Assembly: GCA_023807065.1 (NCBI GenBank)
Contig: JAJJLU010000798.1
Span: 1 to 18,422, forward strand
Length of the DNA stretch: 18,422 bases
Source of the DNA: Isotricha intestinalis
Taxonomy: Eukaryota > Ciliophora > Litostomatea > Vestibuliferida > Isotrichidae
Direction of reading: 5' to 3'
The position numbers and the translations under genes are program-made. Position 1 is the first letter of the stretch. Each line of letters begins with the position of its first letter. This document shows, one piece after another, positions 1 through 9,175 of the stretch. The notes below the pieces were generated by a model, which had not been told where the DNA came from, ran no database searches, and worked only from the letters and a program-made list of their open reading frames with translations.

Positions 1-856
1 TCGGTTTTTTTTTTTCATATTAATTTTTTAAATTTTATCTTATAAATACACATTAATTAATTAATTTTAAAAATTTAATTTAAAAGTATGATAAAAATGA
101 CGACGTTAAAAACTAAATAATTCTATATTTATTCATTTAGGAATTAATTATTTTACGCAGTCAAATTTTAAAAATCTTTTATAAAAAGAAAATGTGTAAT
201 AATTATTTTTAATGTAATAATTTGAAAAAATTAGGTAAAGAATATTTAATTAGAGAAAATTTTGTTGAGAAATATTTTAAGAAAAAAATATATTATTAAT
301 AATTAGTAAATCATTTTTTCTTGTTTAAATGTCTTTTCCAAAATCAATCCAGAAAATATTTAGTCTAACGTTATAAAAGATTATTCTTTAAATGATTCAT
401 ATGTTAATGTAATTAATAAATAGATAAATAGATAAATATTTTCAAGTAAAAAATAATGTTAAAACTTTAATATAAAATAAAAAATTTAATATTATTCCTT
501 TACATATTTTGGATAATGATATAAATTTAAAATATTTAAAAAAAAATATTGAAAATTTTAAAGTAAACTTAAAACTGTTAATTTTATTGTGAATAATTTC
601 ATGAATTTATAATAAGATAATTTTTATTGAAAATTCAATTTTTGAAAGTGAAAGAATAATTAAATGGATAAAAAACAATATGAAGAATATTTTAATATTA
701 TTTATAAACAATAATTATCTTTTCCAAATAATGAAAAATTATTAATAATATTAGTTAAATATTTAAATGAAGAAATATTAAATATTAATAATATATGAAT
801 TTTAAAAAATTCATTTATTTCAATACAATAATTAAAAAATCAAAAAATATTATAAT
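1..856. other. Left-end gap, no supported gene
   Basis: This stretch is extremely A/T rich and lies downstream of the minus-strand gene that stops at 857. It opens with TCGG followed by a run of 11 T, which is not a telomere, so the chromosome probably continues to the left. No frame stays open for a useful length. Two plus-strand frames (from ATG 329 and ATG 664) give protein-like stretches, but they are broken by many TAA and some TGA codons. A short tandem repeat sits at 416-439. Confidence 0.6.
416..439. repeat. Short tandem repeat, unit ATAAATAG
   Basis: Two perfect copies of the 8-base unit ATAAATAG (416-423, 424-431) are followed by a third with one mismatch (432-439). It lies in noncoding A/T-rich DNA and is probably a simple slippage repeat. 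Confidence 0.7.
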
Positions 857-2533
857 TTATTGATTATTTTTATCATAAGCATTATTATTACTTTGTAAAT
901 TTTGATTTATATTTTGATAAATGAAGTTACTATTATTAAAATTAATATTTTGATTATGATTATTTTTTTTATAATAAAATTGGAATTGCTTATTTTGATT
1001 ATTTACTTGTCCATTAATATTTTTGGAATATTTAAAAGGTGGTTTTGTTGCAAACATTGTTACATTTTCAAAAAAAATATATTTACTAAATGAAAAAGCA
1101 AATTTAATTAATTTTGAAACAAAAATATGAATTAATAAATTTCTTAAATTCCAAAATTGAAAATATTTCCATTTTTTTCCTTTTTTATCTATTTTACTTA
1201 TAAGTTTAATTAAAATATTTTTTTTTGAAAAAACCCTTAATTTTTTCATTATATTTTTTAATAATATTCTTTTTAAAATCACATTTAATTTTTCTAATTT
1301 TATTATTTTGTTTTTTCTTTCTTTTAATAAATCAAAAAAATTTTGAAATCTTGATTTAAATTTCAAAAGTAAAATAATAGGTAAATAAGATAAATAAGTT
1401 GGAATAAAAACATTTTTACCTTTTAATTTATTATTTAAAGCATTTGAAAATATTTTTCTTTTAGTTGAATAATTATGAATAATTTTTAACCATTTTAAAA
1501 GATATCTTGTAAGATATATTTTCTCATTTAATTTCTTTGTTTTTATAATATTATTCAATTTAATTCTTTTTTCTTTTTTAATCATTTCTTTTTTTTTCTT
1601 TAATTCTCTAAAATTCCTTTGTATAAAAATAATTTTAGAAATAAAAGGATTTTTATTATATAAAGTTAAATTTGAATTTTGTCTTTTCTTCATAAAAATA
1701 TTATTAATATAATACTTTTTTTTAATAAAATATTCCCATTTTTGATTTTTAATTTTATGTTTTATGTTTTTTTTCTTTGAAATAAAACTGAATTTAAAAG
1801 TATAAATTCTCATATTTTGATAATCTTTTATTTTTTTATATTCTAACATTTTATTTATTATATACCAAAACAGTTTTTTTTTCTTTTTTAAAATAAACTT
1901 TTCAATTAAATTTTGGAAATTATAATTTCTTTTTTTTATTTTCTTTTCAAATCTAATCTTTCCTTTAATACTATTCCACCAATTTAAAATTATATTAGAA
2001 GCTTTCTTCATAATATAAATCATTTCTTGTTTTTCATTTTCTTTCATTTGATAATATTGGTTTAAACCTTTATTTCTTAAAGCATTTGTATATTCAAAAG
2101 TTCTCATAACAACAGCTTGTCTTTCTGCAAATAAAAAATCATTTTTTTCTTTTTCTGTATTTAATAAAACTCTAGGTTTACTTGGAAGAGGAGTTAAAAA
2201 TATTTTATCTAAATTAATAGAATTCTTTGTTTTTAAATTCTTATTTTTTAAATCATTTAAAATTTCTTCTTTATATAGTTTTGATTCTTTTAAAAATATA
2301 TCTATTGGAACATTCATAAATTTTTTGGAGCCTATTAATTTTAAAGATTTTTGATTTTTTTTCATATAATTTTCTAAACTTTTTGAATATTTCAAATAAA
2401 TTCCTTCAAAATATTGATGGGAAATTGATTTTGAATTAATTATATTATTATATGTTTCCTTATTATTTTTATAATCATTTAATAAAGCATCTACTGTGTT
2501 TGATATTGGTTTCTTATTTTGATTTTTTTTCAT
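857..2533 (-). CDS. Lysine-rich protein with IQ-like motifs and Asn/Gln-rich tail
   Basis: A single open frame of 558 residues ends in TAA. I do not recognise a named family. The protein is very basic and mostly helical in character, with long Lys/Ile/Asn stretches. Around residues 301-312 the sequence FIQRNFRELKKK resembles a calmodulin-binding IQ motif, and a weaker one (ILNWWNSIKGKIRF) lies near 182-195. The segment ERQAVVMRTFEYTNALRNK (about 137-155) is less biased than its surroundings and looks like the most conserved part. The last 50 or so residues are dominated by Asn, Gln, Tyr and Phe, like a prion-type low-complexity tail. There is no signal peptide and no clear membrane segment. 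An IQ/cytoskeletal role is a guess. No intron is needed to explain the frame. Confidence 0.75.
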   Translation of the reverse strand: MKKNQNKKPISNTVDALLNDYKNNKETYNNIINSKSISHQYFEGIYLKYSKSLENYMKKNQKSLKLIGSKKFMNVPIDIFLKESKLYKEEILNDLKNKNLKTKNSINLDKIFLTPLPSKPRVLLNTEKEKNDFLFAERQAVVMRTFEYTNALRNKGLNQYYQMKENEKQEMIYIMKKASNIILNWWNSIKGKIRFEKKIKKRNYNFQNLIEKFILKKKKKLFWYIINKMLEYKKIKDYQNMRIYTFKFSFISKKKNIKHKIKNQKWEYFIKKKYYINNIFMKKRQNSNLTLYNKNPFISKIIFIQRNFRELKKKKEMIKKEKRIKLNNIIKTKKLNEKIYLTRYLLKWLKIIHNYSTKRKIFSNALNNKLKGKNVFIPTYLSYLPIILLLKFKSRFQNFFDLLKERKNKIIKLEKLNVILKRILLKNIMKKLRVFSKKNILIKLISKIDKKGKKWKYFQFWNLRNLLIHIFVSKLIKFAFSFSKYIFFENVTMFATKPPFKYSKNINGQVNNQNKQFQFYYKKNNHNQNINFNNSNFIYQNINQNLQSNNNAYDKNNQ

Positions 2534-2883
2534 TTTTTTAAATGTTTGTTGAAAAATTTATTTAAATTTAAATATATTTTTTAATATTTAAATTATCAAA
2601 TTTTTGGTTATAAAAGATATTAATTACAATATTCTTTTTTTTCAGTTTCATATATTTATCATATTTTTTCAAATTTATTTATTTTTAAATCCAAAAAAGG
2701 TTTGATATATTAATCATTAAATTTGAGTTATAAAATTACCAAAGAAAAGGACAAAAAATAAATATTTTAAAACTTACCTAAATAATTTATCAATTTTCAT
2801 ATTTTTTCCTTTAAATTAATTTAGACTTTTTTATAAATATTATAATTAAAAAAGAATATATAGAAGTAATTTAGTTTTATATT
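2534..2883. other. Intergenic gap between two minus-strand genes
   Basis: About 350 bases separate the stop of the dynein light intermediate chain gene (2884) from the start of the lysine-rich gene (2533), so this holds one 3' flank and one promoter region. The only notable element is a perfect splice-donor-like string, AGGTAAGT, read on the minus strand (2772-2779). It sits at the end of a nine-codon mini ORF (2774-2800). No acceptor AG follows at the usual distance, so I do not call an intron. Confidence 0.5.
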
Positions 2884-4026
2884 TTATTGAATAGCTCTTT
2901 TACCTTTCATATTTTGATTCATTTTATTTTTATTATTTTTATCTTGATTTAAACTATTATTTTTAGCATCTTGGAATATTTTTAATTCATTATCAATTCT
3001 ACTTTCTTTAAATTTAATCCAAAAATTTTGATCGACAGGAATATCATTATCATTATCATTATTATTTTTTTTAACATTAATAAATAAAGCATTATAAGTT
3101 TCAATCCATCTATCATTATTACTTTTACCAGAAGAATGAACAACTCTTGGTTCTCCTATTTCTTCTAAGGAATCATTATAAAATTGAGTATATAAAGCAT
3201 GTAATTCATTTTTTTGAGAATATTTATAAATATTATCAATTTGACTTTGATTAAAAGCATAATATGATGTTGTTGATTGCAATATATTTTTATATCTATC
3301 ATTATTTGAAGAATAAAATATTAAATTCATTCCATTTATAACACATTGATATCTTAATGATAAGCATATCCATTTTAATTTATCTTCTTCTATTTTTTCT
3401 AAAATATCATATTTATTTCCTATTACATATATATTTATTGGTATTAAATTTACAGAAGGATCTTTCTTTATTTTTGTATATTGTGAATTTTTTAATTTTA
3501 TTATTTCTTCTAAAGACTCTTTTTCTATTGTTGAAGATAATATTTTTCTTAAACTTTCAGTATAAGTTATTAAAGTATTTAATGCATTTTCAGGTCTTTG
3601 AAAATCTAATATTAAATAAATTAATGTGTTATTTAGATTTTTATTATTTATTAATGTTGTTATTCTAGATAAATTTTCAATTCCTCCTCCAATTTCATAT
3701 ATATTTATTAATTTTTTCTTTGATTTTTGTAATCTCATAAATCCATAATTAATTCCACAGGTATGAGTATAATCAGATATATGTGTCTCTCCTGTTGATA
3801 ATAGATTAAATATTGTGGTTTTTCCACTTTTTTTTGGTCCAATTATTATTAAATTTTTTGAATCTTCATCCGAAGAATTTTCGCCTTTTAAAAGCATAAA
3901 TTTTCCTTGATCTAGAATATTGAATTTTGATTTTTTTTGGTTTTCATTATCTTTTAGTTCATTCTCTACATTTGTATCTTTAATTTCAGATATATTATTT
4001 TCTTGTAAATTGGGCTTAGAAGACAT
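2884..4026 (-). CDS. DYNC2LI1: Dynein-2 light intermediate chain (DYNC2LI1/D2LIC type)
   Basis: This 380-residue protein matches the light intermediate chain of cytoplasmic dynein 2, the motor that returns intraflagellar transport trains to the base of the cilium; human DYNC2LI1 is about 350 residues. A Ras-like GTPase fold is visible. The P-loop GPKKSGKT is at about 63-70. The switch-like EIGGG is at about 111-115, where the animal protein has ELGGG. A hydrophobic strand LIYLILDFQRP follows near 135-145. A G4-like NKYD sits at 204-207, followed by the family's KWICLSLRYQCVINGMNLIF region. The N-terminal 55 residues are polar and variable, and the C-terminal tail is Asn/Lys rich. An in-frame TAA directly before the ATG fixes the start. 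No intron. A cytoplasmic dynein-1 light intermediate chain is less likely given the length and the EIGGG and NKYD match. Confidence 0.85.
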   Translation of the reverse strand: MSSKPNLQENNISEIKDTNVENELKDNENQKKSKFNILDQGKFMLLKGENSSDEDSKNLIIIGPKKSGKTTIFNLLSTGETHISDYTHTCGINYGFMRLQKSKKKLINIYEIGGGIENLSRITTLINNKNLNNTLIYLILDFQRPENALNTLITYTESLRKILSSTIEKESLEEIIKLKNSQYTKIKKDPSVNLIPINIYVIGNKYDILEKIEEDKLKWICLSLRYQCVINGMNLIFYSSNNDRYKNILQSTTSYYAFNQSQIDNIYKYSQKNELHALYTQFYNDSLEEIGEPRVVHSSGKSNNDRWIETYNALFINVKKNNNDNDNDIPVDQNFWIKFKESRIDNELKIFQDAKNNSLNQDKNNKNKMNQNMKGKRAIQ

Positions 4027-4702
4027 TTATAAATGAATATATTATTAATCAATTATAATTTTAATTATCATTAACATAAATTAAAAATCCAAAAATATTG
4101 AATTTATTAAATAATTACAATAATTAGAATATATTCAGTGATATATATAATCACTTTTTAATTTAATAGAAATTATTCTAATATTAACTCAACAAAAGAT
4201 TTATTTATTAGTGATTTTATTATCTAATCATGTGGAAATATTTATATTATTATTATGTTTCAAAGTAAAATATCATAAAGAATTCTTACTAAAAGGAAAT
4301 GATGAATCAAGTAAAATAAAATAATTTATGTTTTTAAACAAGTTATATTACTTTTAATGCCGCTAAGAAGATTCTAAATCTGATGAAAAAACTTCATGTT
4401 CAATGTTTTTTGTAAATTTGTCTTTTTATTGTTTAAAAATGAATAATTTAAAATTAAATGAAATAAGTTTTAATTAATGTATTTTTTAATTTTTTTATTT
4501 ATTATTTTTAAATATCTTTAAATCAAAGAAATTTGTTTTTAATTAAAATTAATTTGTTATAATTATTATAATGTTTAATAATACATTATATTACATTATT
4601 TCATTTTTAGAGCAATAAATATTTGAAAACATACAATCTATAAAAGACATTTTACTTAATGAATAAAAATGATGAATTTACATTATCAAATAAATATAAA
4701 AA
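4027..4702. other. Intergenic gap of 676 bases, no supported gene
   Basis: The gap lies between the 3' end of the IQ-motif gene and the 5' end of the dynein light intermediate chain gene, both on the minus strand, so it includes the promoter of the latter. It is slightly less A/T-biased around 4290-4400. A plus-strand frame is open for 57 codons from 4151 and reads protein-like beyond that across TAA codons, but the other frames look similarly plausible. I therefore do not call a gene. Confidence 0.5.
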
Positions 4703-5550
4703 TTAAAGATGTTCTGATTGAATTTCAATTTTTCCAAAAGACACTTTTTTAAAAGATTTTTCTCTATAAAATTTTCTTTCTCTTAAAATAGACTTAATTG
4801 AATTAGTAGAAACTAATTGCATATTATATTTTTCTAAACCATTAATTAGAGAATTACAATGAGAAGAAGCAATTTTTTTTTCTGTTAAATCATCTCTAGA
4901 ACTAACATTAGTTATATTAGATTCAGAATCTGAAAGTAAAGAATTATAATAATTTTCTATTTCTTTATCATAAACTTTCTCTAATTTATATTCATTATCT
5001 TGAATATCCTTAAAATTAATAACATTAATATAATTTCCCATTTGATATATTATTTTATATTTTGTATCTACTAATTTAATTCCATTCATTATAAAATAAA
5101 ATTTATATTTTAATTTTTTAATCATATTTCTATCTATATCAATTAAATATTGTTTTCTTATTGGACAATAATATAATGGAAGAGTTTTTTTTTGAGAATT
5201 TGAAAAAAAAATTGAAATTTTCATATCATCTGAATTTTGAATACTTGGAATAATTGTATAATAAGATTTTAAATTTTTAATTAAGTTTATAACTTTCTTT
5301 CTATATAAAAATGTTTTAATATATGAAGATAATGCTTTTTGACTTTGAAGTCTTTTTTCTAAAATTTTTTTTGTAATTTCAAATTTTTTCCTTGATTGTT
5401 TAAATTGAAAATCTAAAGTAAAAGGATTTTAATATTATAATATAACTTACATTTCCATGTATGTTGTATTTTTAATGCACAAGCATTTCTTTCATTTAGG
5501 ATTTTACTAAGAAAATAATATTTTATTTTCTCTTCAAAATTTTGGGACAT
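4703..5550 (-). CDS. IQ-motif protein, two exons
   Basis: I join exon 1 (5451-5550, 100 bases, starting at ATG 5550) to exon 2 (4703-5412) by removing a 38-base intron, which gives 269 residues ending in TAA. Reading only from the ATG at 5224 would lose about 96 residues, including the best motif. Residues 25-44, ALKIQHTWKYFQFKQSRKKF, form a good IQ-type calmodulin-binding motif, with the intron falling just after TWK. A weaker repeat (ALSSYIKTFLYRKKVI) lies at about 60-75. The middle (about 90-175) has mixed strand-like segments (FYFIMNGIKLVD, YQMGNYINVI) and may be a small folded domain I cannot name. The C-terminus is basic, with Ser-rich stretches. Function is unknown; calmodulin or centrin binding is inferred from the IQ motif. 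Confidence 0.8.
5413..5450 (-). other. Spliceosomal intron, 38 bases
   Basis: The intron starts GTAAGT and ends TTTACTTTAG on the minus strand, with phase 1. Its removal joins TWK to YFQFKQ in frame and restores an IQ motif. If retained, the reading frame stops at the TAG of the acceptor itself. Confidence 0.85.
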
Positions 5551-6018
5551 ATTTTCTAAATAATTTGAATTTGTTACTTTGTTTTTTTATTTTTTAATTA
5601 ACAATTAATATTTAAAGATTAAATAAACTTTATATTAATATTACAAAAAAATATTTTATTCAAATGGATAAATAAGAATTTATATTTTTACATATTTTAA
5701 TAATTATTATCGCATAATTAAATTAATTTATTTACTCTAAAAGCAATTCAATTTTATCATATCAATATTAATTATATTTGGAAAATTTTTGTTTAAATAT
5801 CTATAACATTTAAATTGTTCTTTTGATTGTAATTTAAAAATATCCTTTTAATTATTAATATGATTCTTCTTCAATTTTTATTGAAATTTCTTTTTTTTAA
5901 TATTATTTTTTTATTATTTTTGTCTATTTTTTTATTTTTATATGAATTATAAAATTAATTTAATTAATTGTTTTTTTATATTAAAAAATAAATTTAGTAA
6001 ACTTTTTTCCACACAAAT
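5551..6018. other. Intergenic gap of 468 bases, no supported gene
   Basis: It lies between the kinase stop (6019) and the start of the IQ-motif gene (5550), both on the minus strand, and must hold the promoter of the latter. A 36-codon minus-strand stretch (about 5739-5849, ending TAG, containing KDIFKLQSKEQFKCYRYL) is open and in the kinase frame. It is separated from the kinase by several stops, with no convincing intron between. All three minus frames look similar here, so I call nothing. Confidence 0.5.
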
Positions 6019-7212
6019 TTATCTATATCTTTTTTTACATAAGATTTTTTCTCCTAAATTATCATCTAAATTTTCGCTTGTATTAGTAGTTACATTTCCT
6101 ACATTATTTTTATCATTTTCAAAAAATGAATCATCTAATTTATAATTATTCATAATTAATATCATTTTCTCAGGATCACTTCTATATTTCTCTTGAATAT
6201 TAGAAACAATTTCTTTAATTTTTAATATCCAATTATGATTTATAGCTTTAACAATTGAAAATCTTTTTTTAATTTTTTTAGCAAGTAAACCTTGAAGAAA
6301 ATCTTTACAACATTTAGTAATTTCATTCCCTTTATAACTAGGTTCTTCTTTTTTTAATTGACGAGAATATTCAGCAGCATTCATAGAATTCTAAAAAAAT
6401 TAATAAATTAAAATTACTTTATATTGGAAAGGATGAGTATTAAATAAAAAAAAGTACATTACAATTCCTAATGAAAAGACATCAGCTTTAAAACTTGATT
6501 GATAAGTTAACGAAGTTTTTTTTGTGACACATTCAGGAGCTAAATAAGGTAAAGTTCCACTTCTCGATGTAGTATATTTTGAATTTTCATTTATTATTTT
6601 TGATAAAGAAAAATCTCCTAATTTTGCATCAAAATTTGAAGTTAACATTATATTATCAGGCTTAATATCTCTATGTATTATATTTTTCATTTTTAAATAA
6701 TAAAGTGATTCTAATAATTGTACCATAAAATGACCGCATAATAATTCTGATAAATTATTTTGTCCTTTTTTATTTCTAAAATTTTTTATGAAATTTTTTA
6801 AATCACCATTATCAAGATATTCCATCAATAACATTACATATTCATTTAATTCATAATATGAATATAAATTTACTATTTTAGGATGCTTTAACATTATATT
6901 TATTTCAATTTCATTTCTTATTAATTCTCTATTTTTACTTTCTGATTTTTTTTTAAATTTTTTATTTTTTAAATTAATCTATTAATTGTTAGTTAATTTT
7001 ATATTTACAACTTTTAATGCATAATATTTATTTTCTGATTCTCTTAATACAAGTTTGACTATACTAAATCCTCCTGAACCAATATTATTTAATATTTTGG
7101 AATTTGTCATTTTACTCACTTCTTCTATTTTATCACTTGAAATATCATATTCTATTTTTTCTTCCGGAATATATTTTGATTTTAAATCATATGAAACTTT
7201 AAATTCATTCAT
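6019..7212 (-). CDS. Ser/Thr protein kinase, three exons, DFS instead of DFG
   Basis: Joining exons 7009-7212, 6418-6978 and 6019-6390 gives one 378-residue protein. In order it has the glycine loop IGSGGFSIVKL (44-54), the ATP lysine in YYALKV (K67), the helix-C glutamate in RNEIEIN (E91), the catalytic loop HRDIKPDN (170-177), DFS in place of DFG (190-192), the APE motif (215-217) and the DVFSLGIVMYFF helix F. All catalytic residues are kept; only the DFG glycine is changed. The remaining 120 or so residues finish the C-lobe (LLAKKIKKRFSI, NHNWI) and add a polar tail. The kinase subgroup is uncertain; it looks like a ULK/CaMK/NEK-like ciliate kinase. Two in-frame TAA codons just before the ATG fix the start. 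It is divergent from the WD40 gene, 237 bases away. Both introns carry in-frame stops, so unspliced reading gives three apparent fragments. Confidence 0.9.
6391..6417 (-). other. Spliceosomal intron, 27 bases (kinase intron 2)
   Basis: On the minus strand it starts GTAATT and ends in a T run plus TTTTAG. Phase 0. Splicing joins HPFQYK to NSMNAAEYS within the kinase C-lobe. The length is a multiple of three, and in-frame TAA and TAG codons would stop translation if it were retained. Confidence 0.85.
6979..7008 (-). other. Spliceosomal intron, 30 bases (kinase intron 1)
   Basis: On the minus strand it starts GTAAAT and ends AATTAATAG, with an ACTAAC branch-point-like string inside. Phase 0. 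Splicing joins YYALKV to INLKNKK, giving the standard kinase strand 3 and the helix C that follows. In-frame TAA TAG at the 3' end would stop translation on retention. Confidence 0.88.
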
Positions 7213-7449
7213 TAATTATTAATCTTTAGTTTTATATATATTTTTTTATTATAACTTTAAATTTTAATTGAAAGAATTTAATTTTAAAAATTCTCTTTTT
7301 TATTTTATTTTTATATTAAAAAAGTCTTATTATATCTTATTAAAATAAAACATTGTATTATTCTAAAAATTTTTCAACAAAAATTGTTAATACTTAAATT
7401 TTATTACTTAAAAGATTAATAAAATTAAAAATTCGAATAATTAAATAAA
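7213..7449. promoter_or_regulatory. Shared divergent promoter region
   Basis: These 237 bases separate the start codons of the kinase (minus) and the WD40 gene (plus), so promoters for both must lie here. The DNA is almost all A/T, and no specific box can be singled out. The call rests on position only. Confidence 0.5.
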
Positions 7450-9021
7450 ATGGAAAAAGAATTTAATATAATATGTCCGAAATGTAAAGAAATTCCTCCA
7501 TTAATATTAAAAGTTGAAAATTCTTTATCAAAATGTTTCCCAGAGATTAAAATAAAATGTGAATGTTGTCCTTATATTATTTCATTAACTTCTTTATCAC
7601 AATTGATATATTTGAAGAAATTTAAAAATATTCAAAGTACTAATGAATCAAAATGGAATAAATTTTTAGATATATCTCAATATAAAGTTAAAAAAGATTT
7701 GATAAATGATTTAACTTCTCTTTTGTTAAATCAAGAAATTATGTATAAAAAAATGAAACAAAAATTAAAAGAAATTTTAATAACTGTTGAATATGTTCAA
7801 AAAGAAATAAAGTATATATATAATTGGGATAAATCTTTTAATAAAGAATTAGGGAATTTTCTTCCTAAATTATTTGATGATTTTTGCACTTCTAAAAATA
7901 CAAATTTTACAAACTCAATGTCAAATTTTGCACATTTTAAATTAGATTCACTAAATAAAATAATTGAAAATTTACTTAAAATAGCTCCTAATTTAGATAA
8001 TGCTTTAAATACTCTTAAATCAACAAAAGAATCATTAATATCATTAAGGGAAACTTCATCACTTTCTTATTTAGATCTTCCTATAAATTTAAAATCAAAT
8101 GATATTATACATAATTATCAATTACAAACAAACTTTAAATTTAATCATAATAAAAAAAATAAATTTATGAAATCATATAAATTTAAAAATTTCCATGGTT
8201 CATCAATAGAATCAGTTTGTATATTAAAAAATGGAGATTTTGCTTCATGTTCTTCAGATAGAACAATAAAAATATATAGAATAGGAGAATCAGTTCCTTA
8301 TATTAATATGGAAGGTCATCAAAATTCAATTTTATCAATAATACAATTAAGTAATGGATTATTAGCAACTGGTTCTGCAGATCATACTATTGGAATATGG
8401 AATATTCATAATAAAACAATAGAAAAAATATTATATGGACATAATGGGAGTGTAATACAAGTTTTACAAATTAAAAATTCTAAAATTATATCTTGTTCTT
8501 CTGATCAAACTATTAGAATATGGGATATGTTACAAGATTATTCTTCGTTTGAGTTAATTGGACATAAACAAAGTGTTCAAAGAGTTTATGAATTAGATAA
8601 TGGAATTATTATATCTTGTTCTTTAGATGCTCATGTTAGATTATGGAATATTTATAGCAGAAAATGTATTAAAAAATTTAAATTTGATTATTCTTTAATT
8701 TCAATGGATTTAATAAATCAAAATGAAGTTTTATTACTTACTGGAGGACATAAAGTAATTGTTTTAGATTTAATTAAAAGTGAAATTACTTATAAAATAA
8801 AAAATATTAAATCTGTATATTGTTTAGGTCATACTAATGATGGGAAAATGATATGTGGACATAGTAATGGAAGTGTCTCAATCTATAATTATAAAAATAT
8901 GAAAGAAGAAACGGTAATTAAAAATCATAATGATACAGTTATTTTTGTTAAATTATTTGAAAATAATATTTTATGTACAGCTTCATGGGATGGTTCATTT
9001 ACAATATGGATTAATGAATAA
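7450..9021 (+). CDS. WD40 beta-propeller protein with N-terminal Cys cluster
   Basis: A 523-residue open frame ends in TAA; an in-frame TAA four codons before the ATG supports the start. The N-terminus has C9-x2-C12, C29 and a C37-x-C39-C40 cluster, suggesting a small zinc-binding module. Residues 60-245 are mainly helical (KKMKQKLKEILITVEYVQKEI), possibly a coiled coil. From about 249 to the end there are seven WD-type repeats. The first four and the last are clear (SDRTIKIYRI, ADHTIGIWNI, SDQTIRIWDM, LDAHVRLWNI, WDGSFTIWIN). Blades five and six are degenerate (GGHKVIVLDL, SNGSVSIYNY). Seven blades make one closed propeller, a scaffold for protein binding. A zinc module plus coil plus propeller resembles some ubiquitin ligase or scaffold proteins, but there is no complete RING or B-box, so I assign no function. 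Confidence 0.88.
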   Translation: MEKEFNIICPKCKEIPPLILKVENSLSKCFPEIKIKCECCPYIISLTSLSQLIYLKKFKNIQSTNESKWNKFLDISQYKVKKDLINDLTSLLLNQEIMYKKMKQKLKEILITVEYVQKEIKYIYNWDKSFNKELGNFLPKLFDDFCTSKNTNFTNSMSNFAHFKLDSLNKIIENLLKIAPNLDNALNTLKSTKESLISLRETSSLSYLDLPINLKSNDIIHNYQLQTNFKFNHNKKNKFMKSYKFKNFHGSSIESVCILKNGDFASCSSDRTIKIYRIGESVPYINMEGHQNSILSIIQLSNGLLATGSADHTIGIWNIHNKTIEKILYGHNGSVIQVLQIKNSKIISCSSDQTIRIWDMLQDYSSFELIGHKQSVQRVYELDNGIIISCSLDAHVRLWNIYSRKCIKKFKFDYSLISMDLINQNEVLLLTGGHKVIVLDLIKSEITYKIKNIKSVYCLGHTNDGKMICGHSNGSVSIYNYKNMKEETVIKNHNDTVIFVKLFENNILCTASWDGSFTIWINE

Positions 9022-9175
9022 ATACTATAAAACATTATGTAATTCTTTATATAAAAATAAATAAAGTAAAGTGTAATAAATTTTAAATAAAAGTTAAAAT
9101 ATTAATAAAATAAAAATGAAAAGATAGGTGGTGATGATAAGAAATGATTATGAGAGGTTTCAGGGAATTTTTAAT

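Noticed and set aside
1..20. Left end as a second telomere
   Set aside because: TCGG followed by a T run has no repeat unit, so the left edge is an arbitrary cut rather than a chromosome end.
329..850. Possible relic gene in the left gap
   Set aside because: Two different frames overlap and both look plausible in the same bases, which shows that composition rather than coding explains the impression.
5739..5890. Possible extra 3' exon of the kinase (KDIFKLQSKEQ frame)
   Set aside because: Several stops lie between it and the kinase stop, no intron with GT and AG fits, and all three minus frames look equally protein-like.
9125..9165. SECIS or box C/D snoRNA
   Set aside because: No in-frame TGA in the upstream gene to serve as selenocysteine, and no D box follows the GTGATGA.
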